Positions 1 through 8,636 of a stretch of DNA of 64,000 nucleotides are shown here, piece after piece. Position numbers and translations under genes: made by a program. The number at the start of each line of letters is the position of its first letter. Position 1 is the stretch's first letter. This DNA comes from Chimaeribacter arupi (GTDB taxonomy: Bacteria > Pseudomonadota > Gammaproteobacteria > Enterobacterales > Enterobacteriaceae): positions 82,368 through 146,367 of the forward strand of contig NZ_PJZI01000006.1 of NCBI RefSeq assembly GCF_002858805.1, in the 5' to 3' direction. The notes under the pieces were generated by a model. That model did not search any database. It was not told where the DNA came from and saw nothing but the letters and a program-made list of their open reading frames with translations.

Positions 1-574
1 GATAATGAATCAAGGCGTGTGAAAGAAGGTCATCAACTTTTTCAGGATGACCACAGCGGGTTAAGTAGCCGGGGCTGGCGACAAGCACACTATGAATATC
101 CCCGATATAAAATGAGCGCAAATTGCCGTCAGGATCGTTACCCACCCGTAAGGCTGCGTCATAATTTTCCCCGACCAAATCAACAAACCGGTCAGAGAAG
201 TCAAATTCCACCTCAATTTCCCGGTGTTGTTCTAAAAAGTCATTAAATCGTTCACTGAACAGATGAGGGATGGGCGCTATGCTGATTTTTAATCGTCCGA
301 TGGGGCTTTCAGTCGACATAAGCATCGCATTTTGAATATTGTCCACCTCTTCCAGTATGCGTAGCGCATGGCTTAAAAAACGCTCCCCTTCATAGGTTAA
401 TGAAATTCTTCGGGTATTGCGCTGTAAGAGTTGTGCGCCAACACTGCTTTCCAGGCTGGTCACGCGCTTACCCACGGCAGAGGCACTTAACCCTAACGCC
501 CGCCCCGCTGACACAAAACTTCCCACCTGTGCAACCTTAACGAACACGGAAATTGCAGAGAGAGAATCGATCAT
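1..574 (-). CDS. LysR-family regulator of the cyclitol cluster (C-terminus off the window edge)
   Basis: The frame is open from an ATG at 574 down to base 1, so about 191 N-terminal residues are visible. GAGGTGG stands upstream as ribosome binding site. The first 60 residues are a LysR winged helix-turn-helix (MIDSLSAISVFVKVAQ, then SASAVGKRVTSLE, then LLQRNTRRISLT). The start of the periplasmic-binding-like effector domain follows (GRLKISIAP, VEFDFSDRFVDLV). It is transcribed away from the cyclase operon starting at 811 and is its most likely regulator, acting from the 236-bp shared intergenic region. The inducer is unknown. The family call is firm; the regulatory target is inferred from position. 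Confidence 0.9.
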   Translation of the reverse strand, partial: MIDSLSAISVFVKVAQVGSFVSAGRALGLSASAVGKRVTSLESSVGAQLLQRNTRRISLTYEGERFLSHALRILEEVDNIQNAMLMSTESPIGRLKISIAPIPHLFSERFNDFLEQHREIEVEFDFSDRFVDLVGENYDAALRVGNDPDGNLRSFYIGDIHSVLVASPGYLTRCGHPEKVDDLLSHALIHY

Positions 575-643
575 TGCTACCACCTCAGAAAATGCATTGC
601 TGCCAAATCCGGCAACATAGACCGGAACGGTTGCTAGGTTATT

Positions 644-664
644 CTACATCGTAAGTTAATGTAA
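644..664. promoter_or_regulatory. candidate LysR operator between the regulator and the cyclase operon
   Basis: TACAT at 645-649 and ATGTA at 659-663 form a perfect inverted repeat with 9 bp between them, giving the T-N11-A core typical of LysR sites. It lies 70 bp before the regulator start and about 150 bp before the cyclase start. Function is inferred. Confidence 0.4.
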
Positions 665-810
665 AGTAGCGGTGGCGTTAATGCAGAAAACAGCATAACC
701 CTGATTCTGAATTTATATACCGGTTGCATAAAATTCGTAAACCAATAACACATGGTGACGATCGCCGGCGTTATATCCATTCTCTTTATCTAAGATTAAA
801 AAGGAATAAT

Positions 811-2042
811 ATGACTATTAATTATCCTTCTACAAAATCGGTTTACTCGCGCTCCCCGCTGGCTAAAAATACTGATTTGACCTGGAATATGCACGCCATT
901 CAGGAGATTGATTATCAGGTTTCTGTGGTTAAAGATATCCTTAATCCGAAAAATCCGACGTTAGCACGCACCTGCTCAAAGCTGGCTGACCGGAATATGA
1001 AAACCAAAACAAAAAGACTGGTTGTCATCGATAAGAGAGTTGATGAGATTTACGGCGATAAGTTCAGAGAATATTTCGCCCTCTGGAATTTTGACATTCG
1101 CTGGAAAATCCTCTCGGGTGACGAAATTAATAAGAATGTGGAGTCAACCATTCAGGTGGCTGAAGCCATGGCAGACGCTGAATTATTACGCCGTGGTGAA
1201 GTGGTGAAGTGGTGATCGGCATTGGCGGCGGTGTCTTACTGGATGTCGTGGGTTTTGCTTCCAGCCTTTATCGTCGCGGCATTCCCTATATCAGGATCCC
1301 TACCACCCTCATGGGGCAGATTGATGCGGGTATTGGTGTAAAAACAGGGATTAATCATGGTGATTATAAAAATCGCCTGGGCACCTATTTTGCCCCCTCG
1401 TCCGCACTCATTGACCCGATGTTTTTACAAAGCCTCGACCAACGCCATATTGCTAACGGTGTTGCCGAAATTATTAAAATGGCCCTGATTAAAGACAGAA
1501 CCCTGTTTGAACTGCTTGAGGCCATGTCATCCCATCTGACCCCGGAATCTTTTTCTTCAGACGATGATGTGATGAAAGAAATCATCACCCGTTCCATTGC
1601 CGGCATGCTGGCAGAGCTTGAACCCAATCTCTGGGAAGCTGAACTGGCTCGCTGCGTCGATTATGGTCATACATTCAGCCCGTCATTAGAGTTATTGGCT
1701 AATCCTGGGTTACTTCATGGTGAAGCGGTCGCCGTTGACATGGCATTGTGTGTGGCGTTAGCGAATGGCCGCGGGTTGCTCACGCCTGAAGAAACCGATC
1801 GCGCGCTTTCTCTTATCCAAAAATCAGGGCTACCTCTTTCGCATCCTGTCTTCAATCTGCATTTACTTGAAAAAGCCTTGAGCGACACGATTAAACACCG
1901 CGACGGTTTACAACGTATCCCCTTGTCTGACGGCATCGGCAATGTTGTGTTCGTCAATGATCTGACACTGAATGAACTCGCCAACGCACTTAACTTTCTT
2001 GAGAAACATGAGAAAGCATTCGGCGGGGATGTCGCTGCATGA
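811..2042 (+). pseudogene. 2-epi-5-epi-valiolone synthase-like sugar phosphate cyclase, split by an 8-bp tandem duplication
   Basis: The gene starts at ATG 811 (AAGGA at 801-805) and stops early at TGA 1213-1215. The remainder is open in the -1 frame from 1209 to 2042. Removing one 8-bp unit of the GTGGTGAA repeat at 1193-1215 joins the halves as RRGEVVIGIGGGVLLD and gives 407 residues, the usual size for this family. Sugar phosphate cyclase features are clear: the NAD-binding GGG, PYIRIPTTLMGQIDAG, KTGIN, KNRLGTYF, RHIANGVAEIIKMAL, and the metal ligands Glu (AEII), His (GHTFSP) and His (LLHGEA). IDAG and HTFSP fit the EEVS branch (sedoheptulose 7-phosphate to a C7 cyclitol) better than dehydroquinate synthase. 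The distal genes overlap by 4 bp and look intact. The gene may be a phase-variable or newly inactivated allele. The C-terminal half could start at GTG 1209, but alone it lacks much of the NAD domain. Confidence 0.85.
1193..1215 (+). repeat. 8-bp tandem repeat (GTGGTGAA, 2.9 copies) that breaks the cyclase frame
   Basis: Bases 1193-1200 and 1201-1208 are both GTGGTGAA, and 1209-1215 repeat its first seven bases. One copy fewer restores the reading frame across the conserved glycine motif. The tract is a natural substrate for slipped-strand mispairing. Confidence 0.9.
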
Positions 2043-3061
2043 CCCGCACCACCACAGTCATAGACATCGGCGGGACGCATATGCGTTGGGCTGACTGGTC
2101 ACTTGAAAGGGGGCTGGGTGAGCGTGGCCGTATGCCGACACCCAGTTTTTATCGCCACCCCGATTTTCCTGTGTCCCGGTTACAGGCGCTCCTGGTTGAT
2201 GCCATCTGTGAAATGCCGCCGCAAGGTAAAGATGCCGTTGCCGGCATCTCTTTCGGCGCAGCGATGAACCATCTCACCGGCACGGTATATGCGTCCGCGC
2301 CGTTGTGGGCAGACCATGAGGTTCCTTTTGATCTGTTAAGTGCGCTTAATCGCCAAAGAAGTGATGTGGATTGGCGGGTCGTCAACGATGTCACAGCCGC
2401 CCTGCTGCATGTGATATCGACACCGTTATGTGCACAGGATCGAAAAGTCATGCTGGTCACTGTCAGTACAGGCATTGCTGCCCGTACTATCGATCGCATA
2501 ACCGGGCACATGCCGTTCGATGCAGGAGGATTGCAAGGTGAAATAGGCCATCTTCCTGCCGCCGCTGCGTTAGCGGGTGAACCTGTGGTGTTGAATTGTG
2601 ACTGTGGCGCACCGGAGCACCTCTCCGCCTATGCCTCGGGACGGGGCATTGCAAAAATGGCGCAGGTTTTGCGGGAAAGGCAACCCTGTGAGTGGGCCGC
2701 ATCAATGCCCGGCCGCCGGATGGCAGAAGGTTATTCTCTTGAAGAGGCCTTTAAAGCCGGTGTCTGCGCTCACGACAGTATGGCAATCATGCTGCTCAAC
2801 GCCGTTACCGCCCCGGTTGCTGACGTTTTACGAACTGCCCTCTGCCTCGACCCCGATCTGGACAGAATCATCCTGACCGGCGGTGTCGCCGTGTCGCTTG
2901 GTGAACATTACAGAACGTCGGTGATCTCGCATCTCAACAGGCAAGGGCTTTACCTCACAGGAAAACTTCATCCGCGCTGGGCTGAAGACCGTATTGTTGT
3001 GTATGAAGCTGATTGCCTTATTGGGGCAGGTATCGCTGCAACTATGGAGGCCCGGCAATGA
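2039..3061 (+). CDS. ROK-family kinase, probable C7-cyclitol kinase
   Basis: This 340-residue protein has the ROK/hexokinase fold signatures. They are the phosphate-1 motif DIGGTHMRW at about residues 9-17, the catalytic Asp in VNDVTAALL near 115, QGEIGHLP near 168, and a C-terminal ILTGGVAVS adenosine loop. The ROK zinc motif is atypical: CDCG is followed by APEH rather than the usual xxGC. The ATG overlaps the cyclase stop by 4 bp, indicating translational coupling. ROK kinases such as ValC and AcbM phosphorylate C7 cyclitols in validamycin and acarbose pathways, so a cyclitol kinase is the context-based reading. A plain glucokinase activity cannot be excluded. Confidence 0.85.
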   Translation: MTRTTTVIDIGGTHMRWADWSLERGLGERGRMPTPSFYRHPDFPVSRLQALLVDAICEMPPQGKDAVAGISFGAAMNHLTGTVYASAPLWADHEVPFDLLSALNRQRSDVDWRVVNDVTAALLHVISTPLCAQDRKVMLVTVSTGIAARTIDRITGHMPFDAGGLQGEIGHLPAAAALAGEPVVLNCDCGAPEHLSAYASGRGIAKMAQVLRERQPCEWAASMPGRRMAEGYSLEEAFKAGVCAHDSMAIMLLNAVTAPVADVLRTALCLDPDLDRIILTGGVAVSLGEHYRTSVISHLNRQGLYLTGKLHPRWAEDRIVVYEADCLIGAGIAATMEARQ

Positions 3062-4191
3062 CGGCGACGCATAAAGCGATGGTACGGCAACACGGCACGG
3101 TGTCCGTTCTGACGCAGGCCACCCCTTCTCCGGCAGGCTATGAGCTTCTGGTCAAGCCTCTCTACGCCGGGTTGTGTGGCACCGATATACAAATGCTGCG
3201 TGGCCTGCGTGCCGATCCCAGCCCGATCATCGGGCATGAAGGCATCGCCCGCGTGATAGCGGCCGGGGAACGTGTGCCCGATGAAGTGGGCGTAGGAACG
3301 CTCGTCTGCATTAACCCTACCCACCGTAACGATCCTTCTTTTTTGCTGGGGCACAACGTTAAAGGGCTGCTGCAGGAGCGCGTGCTTATCCAGGAATCTG
3401 CCGTGCGCGATGGCCTGGTTATCCCGCTGGGCGAGCACCATAACTCGGTGCTCTCAACACTGCTGGAACCTTTAGCCGCGGTGCATTATGCGTTCAGTTT
3501 GCTTGCAGATCATCACCCCAGGACACTGGTTGTCTTCGGTGACGGCGTGATCGGGCATCTCGCGATCCGTGCGGCTGCCGCCTTGTTGGGATCGGATATT
3601 CGTATTGTGCATCTGCATCATACAGAGCAAGGAGTAGCCTGGAGTAAACAACACCGCGTAGCCGCCGTACGACCGGTGCTGAACAATGCCGCAGGTGCTG
3701 CACTGCTCTCCTCACTGCCTGAGGATGAGCGGGTAGGGGTACTGCTTGCCACGCCGCGTGATGCAACATTAGCCTGCCTGAATACCGCGCTTTGCTGCCT
3801 GCGCGGGGACACGACGATTGACTTGTTAGGGGGGCTGCCTTCCGACGCCTCTGCCCCTCTCTTGCCCAGCGTGGATCTCGCCTCTATCCGGGCAGCCAAT
3901 TGTGGCGGGGCACCTAACCCCGGGGTCTCTTTCACGGTGCAAACCAGCACGGGTAAATCAGTGCAGCTGACAGGGCACCGGGGGGTGGCTCACCGGCATT
4001 TACGCCATGCCGCCGCCGAGCTGGCCCGCCATCCTCTGCGTTACAGCGACCTGGTTACCCATGTCTTACCCATGAATGACGCTGCGGCTGTCATGAACCA
4101 GTTGGCGGGCTCCCGTGAACGCCTCGTTGCCGGTCGCAGACTCATCAAACTTGCGGTGCACATCAGCCCCGATAACCTGACTCAGGAGTAA
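3058..4191 (+). CDS. zinc-type medium-chain dehydrogenase, probable cyclitol dehydrogenase
   Basis: The start is ATG 3058, preceded by GGAGG and overlapping the kinase stop by 4 bp; an upstream in-frame start at 3013 would overlap the kinase more. The 377 residues show a GroES-like N-terminal domain with catalytic zinc residues in GLCGTDIQ and IGHEG, and a Glu in LLEPLA. A Rossmann domain follows (VVFGDGVIGHLA). The four-cysteine structural zinc lobe is absent. It probably oxidises or reduces a ring hydroxyl or ketone of the cyclitol made by the two upstream enzymes. The family is firm; the substrate is inferred from the operon. A second, diverged MDR member lies at 7144. Confidence 0.85.
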   Translation: MTATHKAMVRQHGTVSVLTQATPSPAGYELLVKPLYAGLCGTDIQMLRGLRADPSPIIGHEGIARVIAAGERVPDEVGVGTLVCINPTHRNDPSFLLGHNVKGLLQERVLIQESAVRDGLVIPLGEHHNSVLSTLLEPLAAVHYAFSLLADHHPRTLVVFGDGVIGHLAIRAAAALLGSDIRIVHLHHTEQGVAWSKQHRVAAVRPVLNNAAGAALLSSLPEDERVGVLLATPRDATLACLNTALCCLRGDTTIDLLGGLPSDASAPLLPSVDLASIRAANCGGAPNPGVSFTVQTSTGKSVQLTGHRGVAHRHLRHAAAELARHPLRYSDLVTHVLPMNDAAAVMNQLAGSRERLVAGRRLIKLAVHISPDNLTQE

Positions 4192-4197
4192 AAACGT

Positions 4198-4941
4198 ATG
4201 TCACTGATTGGTCGTAAGGCCCTTGTGGTAGGTGGTTCAACCGGTATTGGCCGGGCAATTGCGGAGGCCTGGTCCCAGGCCGGTATGGACGTCACTGTCC
4301 TGAGCCGTTCAAAACCGGCTGACCCGGGTAATTTACGCTGGATGCCCGTAGATCTGACTGACACCCCCTCAGCACATGCTGCGTTGGTTGAAGTCTCTGG
4401 AGAGCCTTTACACGCGGTGTGTTTCGCGGCGGTGCATTATGGTGACCGGCGTTCACTGTTCTCTGAAACGCTGTTATCTGAGTGGCGTCAACAGCTTGAA
4501 GTCAATCTCAATGGGTTATGGCTGACGTTAAACGCCACGCTGCCCGCGTTGCGAAAGTCCCGGCCGGGTCTATTCCTAAATGTTTCTTCCGAAGTTGTTT
4601 ATAACGGCGGGCCGGGTCGTTCAGGCTATGCAGCGACTAAGGCTGCCTGCGCCTCATTGATCAACTCTCTTTATCAGGAAGAGAATGCTGAAGATGTCCA
4701 GTTTGTCTCCGTGCTTCCCGCCGGCATGGTGGATTCCGCGGGGATTCGCCGTCGTCGGCCTGCTGATTTCGACTATTCAACGTATATGCGTTCGGAAAGC
4801 TTTGCCCCGATTGCCGTTGAGTTAGTGGCCAATAAAGAGGTTTCCCGCAATGGGGACAGTTTGATCGTGAACAGTGATGGCAGCTGGCAGTCCGTACGCA
4901 ACAGCCAACCAGCATCACAAAGCGATCGGAGCAGACTGTGA
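4198..4941 (+). CDS. short-chain dehydrogenase/reductase of the cyclitol cluster
   Basis: This 247-residue classical SDR has the cofactor motif GGSTGIG near residue 12, the active-site Ser in LNVSSEVVYN, and the YAATK catalytic pair near 146. It starts 6 bp after the dehydrogenase stop, with CAGGAG upstream, and its end overlaps the next gene by 4 bp. It presumably acts on a keto-cyclitol intermediate. The tail after about residue 225 is poorly conserved-looking and rich in Ser, Gln and Arg. Confidence 0.85.
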   Translation: MSLIGRKALVVGGSTGIGRAIAEAWSQAGMDVTVLSRSKPADPGNLRWMPVDLTDTPSAHAALVEVSGEPLHAVCFAAVHYGDRRSLFSETLLSEWRQQLEVNLNGLWLTLNATLPALRKSRPGLFLNVSSEVVYNGGPGRSGYAATKAACASLINSLYQEENAEDVQFVSVLPAGMVDSAGIRRRRPADFDYSTYMRSESFAPIAVELVANKEVSRNGDSLIVNSDGSWQSVRNSQPASQSDRSRL

Positions 4942-5783
4942 AGCCAGTCGCTATTGGTTTGGTTGATTGGCGGCTGCCTGTAAAGGGGCCCGATGCCGTG
5001 AGATTAGCCTGCCAATTGGGCGCAGAGAGTATTCAGCTGGATTTAGGGGGGCCGGGCAGGGCGCCCTGGCTGGACAGTAAAGCAAGGCTGCGCGCAATGT
5101 GTGATGCGTTGGCTGAGACAGGCATTACGCCATTAGCGGTCTCTGCCAATGTGCTTAACGATATCGGGATAACAGCGGGAAAAGGCACGCCTGCGGCAGA
5201 GCAGACGCAGCGTGTTATCAGGCGCGCGTTAGATGCTGCTGCGACTATAGGCGCTCACCTGGTTTTCCTGCCCAGTTTCCGCGCCAGCGCTATCGACAGT
5301 GCTGCCGCCTTCGCCAGAACGGCAGACGTGCTGCACTGGGCGTGTTCAGAGGCGAAGGCGAGGAGGCTTTTGCTGGGTACCGAAAATGTGCTGTGTCCGG
5401 AGCAATTACAACGGCTGATTAACGCAGTGAGTTCTTCTGAGTTGAGGGTGGTACTGGATACGGGTAACCCATTAACCGCAGGCATTTCGCCCTGCGCTGT
5501 GTTGCAGGCAGCCATACCGGTTTTAGCAAACCAGGTACATATCAAAGGAGTTGATGACAAGAATGCACTGAGTAATAACGAGTCAGTTATCGTGGATACG
5601 CTTAATGAATTATACCAAAGGAAATTCCCTGTCAAAGCCCTGGTACTGGAGAACGATTATCGGGATGACGGAATAGAAAGGCTCAAGGCCGATTTATTAT
5701 GGTTGAAAAACCATGTGGCAAAATATTGGGATGCTCCTGATGTTAATGCGCGGCCGCTTACGCATGTTACCCCGCTTTTTTAA
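4938..5783 (+). CDS. sugar phosphate isomerase/epimerase-like TIM-barrel protein
   Basis: This 281-residue xylose-isomerase-like TIM barrel keeps the metal-site pattern of the AP-endonuclease-2 superfamily: Glu in LLGTENVL, Asp in VVLDTGNP, His in VHIKGVDD and Glu in LVLENDY. The start is GTG 4938, overlapping the SDR stop by 4 bp. Relatives epimerise or isomerise keto-sugars, inosose or keto-cyclitols. In this operon it may epimerise the valiolone-type ketone. That role is inferred; the fold is clear. Confidence 0.8.
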   Translation: MKPVAIGLVDWRLPVKGPDAVRLACQLGAESIQLDLGGPGRAPWLDSKARLRAMCDALAETGITPLAVSANVLNDIGITAGKGTPAAEQTQRVIRRALDAAATIGAHLVFLPSFRASAIDSAAAFARTADVLHWACSEAKARRLLLGTENVLCPEQLQRLINAVSSSELRVVLDTGNPLTAGISPCAVLQAAIPVLANQVHIKGVDDKNALSNNESVIVDTLNELYQRKFPVKALVLENDYRDDGIERLKADLLWLKNHVAKYWDAPDVNARPLTHVTPLF

Positions 5784-5863
5784 TCGACAAGCAGTAAATT
5801 GAAATGAATAAACGCCGTAATAATTTTTTTATTTAACGCGTTTACCTTATTAAGGAGAGATGT

Positions 5864-7042
5864 ATGCCTATCACGTTATTTGCGCTGATGCTGGGTGTTT
5901 TTTGCCTGGGCACTGCCGAGATTGTTATTTCTGGATTGCTGCCTGTCGTGGCGTCTGACCTGTCGGTATCGCTGCCGGATGCGGGGCTGCTTGTTACCGG
6001 GTATGCGCTGGGTGTCACGATTATTGGCCCATTCGTCACACTGCTGACCTCACGTGTACCCCGCAAGACTCTGGTGCTAGGGCTGATGTTACCGTTCATT
6101 CTCGGCAATGTCTGGGCAGTGCTGGCCTCTGATTATCAGATGCTGATGGCCGCACGTATTTTAACGTCAATCAGCCACGGAACCTTTGTCGCGGTTGCCT
6201 TTAGTCTTGCCGTGACGTTGTCTCCGCCGGATAAACAAGGCTCCGCCATGGCTAAAATTGCGCTGGGTTTTAATCTGGCGAATGCGTTGGGCGGGCCGCT
6301 GGGAACCTTCATCGGCCAAAATCTGGGATGGCGTGCGACCTTCGTGGCGATTGTGATGATTGCCGTTATTTCCGTCGCATTGATTGCCATGTTCATGCCT
6401 GCAAAATTACCACAAACCGGGCAATCAAAACCTGGTGCGATGCGCCGCGAGCTGAATGCCCTGACTAACCCAACGCTTGTGTTTGCGATAATCACCACGG
6501 TACTGGCACAGGGCGCGGTATTCACCGCCTCTACCTACATTGTGCCGCTGTTAATGGACGTCAGTCACTTTAGCCCTTCCGCGGTTTCAGGCCTGCTTAT
6601 TGTGTTCGGCATCGGTGCCATTATGGGTAACTTCGCAGGTGGCCGGCTTGCCGATAAACATGTTATGCGCGGCGTCACGACGGTATTGAGTAGCCTGGTG
6701 ATTGTGCTCGTCATATTCTGGGCAACTAGCATTATCCCTGTGCTTTCTGCCATTACATTGTTCCTGTTTGGCGCGATCGGCTTCTCAATTATTCCTTCGT
6801 TGCAGGCACGTATTCAGTCTCTGGCTGTCGCCGCACCGACGCTGGCGCTATCGGTTAACGTATCCGCATTTAACCTGGGGAACGGGTTAGGGGCCTGGGC
6901 GGGAGGCTCGGTGCTGGATCTGGGCTTCGGCATTCGTGCTGTGCCGTTAGCGGCGGCTGCGCTGGCCGCCATCAGCCTGCTCATTACCCTGTTTGCCTGG
7001 CGTCAAAGCCGCCAACAGATGCCTCAGATCGTAGGGTCTTAA
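5864..7042 (+). CDS. MFS exporter, DHA1 type
   Basis: The 392 residues form about twelve hydrophobic segments. TM1 carries GVFCLGTAEIVISGLLP, typical of DHA1 drug/sugar efflux proteins of the AraJ/YdeA/SotB group. A loop-2 R-x-P-R-K sequence follows TM2, and ISHGTF lies in TM4. AAGGAGA precedes the ATG, 80 bp after the isomerase gene. Placement in a biosynthetic operon suggests it exports the cyclitol product or protects the host from it. Substrate is inferred. Confidence 0.85.
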   Translation: MPITLFALMLGVFCLGTAEIVISGLLPVVASDLSVSLPDAGLLVTGYALGVTIIGPFVTLLTSRVPRKTLVLGLMLPFILGNVWAVLASDYQMLMAARILTSISHGTFVAVAFSLAVTLSPPDKQGSAMAKIALGFNLANALGGPLGTFIGQNLGWRATFVAIVMIAVISVALIAMFMPAKLPQTGQSKPGAMRRELNALTNPTLVFAIITTVLAQGAVFTASTYIVPLLMDVSHFSPSAVSGLLIVFGIGAIMGNFAGGRLADKHVMRGVTTVLSSLVIVLVIFWATSIIPVLSAITLFLFGAIGFSIIPSLQARIQSLAVAAPTLALSVNVSAFNLGNGLGAWAGGSVLDLGFGIRAVPLAAAALAAISLLITLFAWRQSRQQMPQIVGS

Positions 7043-7080
7043 CGCGTATCATGACCAACAGCATCAGCAAGGTGTGAGCC

Positions 7081-7104
7081 GCATGCCACTAAACGGTGGC
7101 ATGC
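7081..7104. terminator. hairpin between the exporter and the second dehydrogenase
   Basis: GCATGCCAC (7081-7089) pairs with GTGGCATGC (7096-7104) around a 6-base loop. No T run follows, so it may attenuate or stabilise the transcript rather than end it. Confidence 0.5.
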
Positions 7105-7143
7105 ATTCAGGCAAGATTAATCATATTAAATTCAGGAAGAACT

Positions 7144-8211
7144 ATGTCCTACTTACCCTGCACGTATAAAACGGCTGAACTGACCAAAGGAACCGTCTCT
7201 ACCATTGAAAAAAGTTTCCCACGCCATCTCCTTAATGAAAACACGGTGGTGATTCGGCCAGATTATATGGGCATTTGTCGCGCGGATATAAAAGAGATTA
7301 TCGGCTCCAGAGATATCCCTACAGACCGCGGCCCCTTATTTGGCCATGAATTAGTGGGGCCGGTGGTGTTTGCAGGCACAGGCACCGGTTTTCAGGAAGG
7401 TGAACTGGTCACTTTCAATCCCAATATTACGCCAAACCGCACCACGGGTTTTGCTGAATATATGTTCATACATGGCTCTGACGTTGAACTGGATCAGGCC
7501 ATTATCCGGGTACCTGAATATGACATTATCCATAACATCTGGATGCCGGAACCCATGGCCTGCATTGTCCATGCTACCCGTAAACTCTTGGAACTCTCGA
7601 AACTTACTACGTTGGAAGGTAAGCGAGTCGGCATTATCGGTGCCGGATGCTCAGGGATTATGTTTGCCATGTATGCGAAGCATCTTGGGGCATCGGTGTG
7701 TTTGTTTAACCGCGGCGAAATGCGGCGCAACTTTGCTTTAGAGGAACAACTATTACAGGCGGATGAAGTCTGTTCCCTTACCAAGACACACGCCCACAGC
7801 AATGCTTTTGACGTTGTCATTGTGGTATCGACAAGGGTAACGCAGGATATTTTACGCATTGCTGCCGATTTAGCGGCTGATAAGGCAATCTTGCATATTT
7901 ACGGCGGCACGCGTGAAAACGATAAATTTCTGACAACGTCAGCGGATATCGATCTTATCCGCAGGCAGGAGCTTATCCACGCCACCGAGTATGCAGGAAA
8001 GCATCTGAGAATTTCGGGTGCCTATGGCTGTTATAAAGACGATTATGAAGAAAGCTTCAGGCTGCATAATGCGTACCCTGAGCAGTTTCCTCTCGAGAAA
8101 ATTGTCTCCAAAGAGATTGATTTTGGAGATTTTTCAAAGCTGGTCATGCAGGTAGCGTCCGGGGAAAAAGATTACCCTGGAAAAGTGGTGGTCAGAACCA
8201 ATTTTGAGTAA
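7144..8211 (+). CDS. second MDR-type dehydrogenase of the cyclitol cluster
   Basis: The start is ATG 7144, with AGGAAG 5-10 bases upstream; the longer frame from 7096 would begin inside the hairpin. The 355 residues keep MDR features: catalytic zinc residues in MGICRADIK and FGHELVGP, a Glu in MPEPMACIVH, and the Rossmann loop IIGAGCSGIMFA near residue 160. There is no four-cysteine structural zinc lobe. It is only distantly similar to the dehydrogenase at 3058. It lies 101 bp behind the exporter and likely belongs to the same regulon. It would supply a second redox step on the cyclitol. Confidence 0.8.
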   Translation: MSYLPCTYKTAELTKGTVSTIEKSFPRHLLNENTVVIRPDYMGICRADIKEIIGSRDIPTDRGPLFGHELVGPVVFAGTGTGFQEGELVTFNPNITPNRTTGFAEYMFIHGSDVELDQAIIRVPEYDIIHNIWMPEPMACIVHATRKLLELSKLTTLEGKRVGIIGAGCSGIMFAMYAKHLGASVCLFNRGEMRRNFALEEQLLQADEVCSLTKTHAHSNAFDVVIVVSTRVTQDILRIAADLAADKAILHIYGGTRENDKFLTTSADIDLIRRQELIHATEYAGKHLRISGAYGCYKDDYEESFRLHNAYPEQFPLEKIVSKEIDFGDFSKLVMQVASGEKDYPGKVVVRTNFE

Positions 8212-8636
8212 CCCCCTGTAAATGTTAGTGCGGCCTGCCTGTAGGTTATCTACGGACGTATAACACCTCGCCCTTTCGGGGCGAGGATATCAGCGCGGCC
8301 ACGACGTCACCTCTTTTGCTCCTCCTCCTATACGCCGCTTAAAGACCGCCGGTTGCAGTAAACGCGTGACAGCAGCTGAAATACCCCCTTAACCCGGCGG
8401 ATATTCACCTTTGCGTTACATTTTATTTCCCACAGAAGGTTTATTTGCAACTAAGCAACTGGGGTTTCTCCTGCGCCTGCCGATAGTAATACCCACGAGT
8501 CACCTTCTGTGAACGCTTCCCTCGCCCCTGTCTGTGAGCAGAATGCAGGGTGCACAGAGGCGTATTCGCATGGCACAGTGCCGGGGAGACATTTTCACTG
8601 CTTTCTTCATTTTTCAGCGCAACAGGACACCCGATT
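8212..8636. other. intergenic region with a strong hairpin and no clear gene
   Basis: The stretch holds a hairpin at 8266-8286: CCTCGCCC pairs with GGGCGAGG around TTTCG. It could end the cyclitol operon although no T run follows. The rest is likely the promoter and leader of the diguanylate cyclase. A GTG at 8550 is in frame with that gene but has no ribosome binding site. No RNA gene was recognised. Confidence 0.5.

Noticed and set aside
1193..1215. Programmed ribosomal frameshift in the cyclase gene
   Set aside because: The shift needed is -1, but there is no X-XXY-YYZ slippery heptamer. An exact 8-bp duplication explains the break fully.
811..2042. Dehydroquinate synthase of the shikimate pathway
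   Set aside because: The IDAG and GHTFSP variants and the cyclitol-type neighbours fit the EEVS branch better. A housekeeping aroB would not be frameshifted.
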